Shown one piece after another: positions 62,992 to 64,000 of a stretch of DNA of 64,000 bases. The translations under genes were made by a program, and so were the position numbers. The first letter of the stretch is position 1; each line of letters begins with the position of its first letter. The notes under the pieces were generated by a model that saw only the letters and a program-made list of their open reading frames with translations, made no database searches and had not been told where the DNA came from. Source of the DNA: JADKAV01 sp037046735 (GTDB lineage Bacteria > Actinomycetota > Actinomycetes > S36-B12 > UBA10799); assembly GCA_037046735.1 (NCBI GenBank), contig JBAOHC010000004.1:186001-250000 (forward strand), given 5' to 3'.

Positions 62992-63894
62992 ATGCAGGCT
63001 GTGATCACGGGAGCCCAAGGCTTCATCGGCCGGGCCTTGATGGCCGCTCTGCCCGGCGCCATCGGGATCGACCTGGCCGATGGCGACATCACCGAGCCGG
63101 GATCCTGGCAGGACAAGGTGCGCGGGGACGTCGTGATCCACACGGCCGCCGCAGTCGGCATGCCCAGGCAGGCAGGCCACTTCTGGCGGGTCAACGTCCT
63201 GGGCACCCGCAATGTCCTGCAGGCAGCCATAGCCAACGGTGTGCCGCGGGTCGTGCTCTTCTCCAGCGTCACGGTGTTCGGCAATGACTTCCCCGATCAG
63301 GTCGGCGAGGACTATCCGACCCGCCCGACGGGCGTGCCCTACGCCGACTCGAAGATCGCCGCCGAACATCTGTGCCTGATCACCCCCGGCATCGACGTGG
63401 TGATCGTGCGCCCGGGTGACGTCTACGGTCCGGGCAGTCGACCCTGGACACTCCTGCCGGTCGAGATGATCCGTAGTCGGCAGGTGGCGGTACCCACGAC
63501 CGGCCTTCACAGCCCGGTCCATGTTGATGACGTCGTTGCGGGGACGGTGGCGGCCGCCCGCTCAACCGACGCGGTCGGGCACATCATCACCCTGTCGGGC
63601 GGTGTGGGTGTACCGACCGGGGAGTACTTCGACCACTATGCCCGCATGTTGGGTCGGCGCCGGGTGCCACGGGTGCCGCGGTCGGTGATGCTGGCCGCAA
63701 CCACCGCGGCGAATCGGGTCGGGTTGCTGCCTGATCTGAGCCCGGCCGGGGTCAGGTACCTGGCCGACCGCCGTGGCACCTACAGCATCGCCACGGCACA
63801 GCGACTGCTGGGCTGGCGGCCGCAGGTGGGACTCGAGGAGGGGATGGCTCGGACGCAGCAGTGGCTGTCGGACCAGGGATTGCTGGCCACGTAG
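62992..63894 (+). CDS. NAD-dependent epimerase/dehydratase (extended SDR)
   Basis: 300 residues from ATG 62992. TGAQGFIG (6-13), FSSVTVFG, catalytic YADSK, VRPGDVYGPG and HVDDVVAG are the extended-SDR motifs. Fourteen bases after the Usp stop. Probably acts on a nucleotide sugar or a steroid-like substrate. Confidence 0.9.
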   Translation: MQAVITGAQGFIGRALMAALPGAIGIDLADGDITEPGSWQDKVRGDVVIHTAAAVGMPRQAGHFWRVNVLGTRNVLQAAIANGVPRVVLFSSVTVFGNDFPDQVGEDYPTRPTGVPYADSKIAAEHLCLITPGIDVVIVRPGDVYGPGSRPWTLLPVEMIRSRQVAVPTTGLHSPVHVDDVVAGTVAAARSTDAVGHIITLSGGVGVPTGEYFDHYARMLGRRRVPRVPRSVMLAATTAANRVGLLPDLSPAGVRYLADRRGTYSIATAQRLLGWRPQVGLEEGMARTQQWLSDQGLLAT

Positions 63895-63967
63895 CCCAAG
63901 CGACACGTGCGCGGGTCGCCCGTTCCGGGGGAGGCATGGCACCCCGAGGGTCTGCAAGGATCGCCTC

Positions 63968-64000
63968 ATGATCGGTGTGCGTGAGACCGACCGGGAACTC
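63968..64000 (+). CDS. Possible 5' end of the next gene (cut by window)
   Basis: ATG at 63968 opens a frame (MIGVRETDREL) that runs off the window; AAGGATCG lies upstream. The start resembles the N-terminus of some acetyltransferases, but 11 residues are too few to name it. Confidence 0.35.
   Translation, partial: MIGVRETDREL

Noticed and set aside
1..64000. CRISPR array, tRNA/rRNA genes, prophage or IS element
   Set aside because: No regularly spaced repeats, no clover-leaf or rRNA-like stretches and no transposase, integrase or phage structural genes were seen on reading; a covariance-model search would be decisive.

Overview
This is a GC-rich, gene-dense chromosomal segment of an actinobacterium. 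Evidence for the phylum is the codon bias, frequent GTG/TTG starts, an F420-type (Ddn-like) nitroreductase, a DUF6328 membrane protein, MT0933-type antitoxin-like small proteins, TIGR04053-like radical SAM/SPASM chemistry and TetR/LuxR/ArsR/MarR regulators. I cannot name a genus. I see no rRNA, tRNA, phage, transposase or CRISPR array.

Layout. 0.1-2.3 kb: large ATP-binding LuxR regulator, frameshifted twice. 3.0-6.1 kb: a decayed patch with a VapC remnant, a partial copy of a surface-protein gene, and a multiply frameshifted secreted-protein gene. 6.2-16.7 kb: GH29 fucosidase, Ddn-like reductase, secreted protein, SDR, DUF6328, 5'-nucleotidase with Ig-like repeats, radical SAM enzyme, and a tetR-glycosyltransferase operon with a clear operator. 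17.5-24.3 kb: GGDEF-EAL/FIST signalling pair, S53-like secreted protease, small secreted protein. 24.3-31.8 kb: DinB-like protein, ribD, a divergent thiolase pair, ArsR-SulP, carotenoid oxygenase. 32-34.4 kb: M28 peptidase and a decayed DUF559-type gene. 34.4-40.7 kb: phosphoesterase, then an arginine deiminase-YfcC transporter-DASS transporter operon. 40.8-46.1 kb: release-factor-like protein and small membrane protein, DnaJ membrane protein, a breakpoint joining tails of a P-type ATPase and a TauD dioxygenase, TauE, patatin, DnaQ-like exonuclease, TspO. 46.2-52.7 kb: acidic secreted protein, histidine kinase-response regulator-GDT1 operon, lipoprotein with an ABAB Ig-like array, FUSC-like protein and YaaA. 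52.7-56.2 kb: MarR with a divergent three-gene ABC exporter. 56.2-64 kb: ECF sigma with built-in zinc finger, DUF2892, GMC oxidoreductase, two small antitoxin-like proteins, Usp, APC permease, Usp and epimerase.

Two overall points matter. First, several otherwise intact genes carry one or two single-base frameshifts, often at homopolymers, and there is a C12-G12-C-G14 block at 31759-31797. Indel errors in the assembly are a live explanation and should be excluded before calling these genes dead. By contrast, the 3.0-6.1 kb and 33.6-34.4 kb patches have several breaks each and look decayed. Second, the least explained signal is a dispersed imperfect palindromic repeat of about 55 bp in at least four intergenic gaps, with further partial copies.

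I did not find a complete new defence or mobile system. The most interesting leads are the dispersed repeat family, the operator lying on the tetR start codon, the ABAB lipoprotein, the FIST/GGDEF-EAL pair, the paired universal stress proteins around an amino acid permease, and the ATPase/TauD breakpoint.
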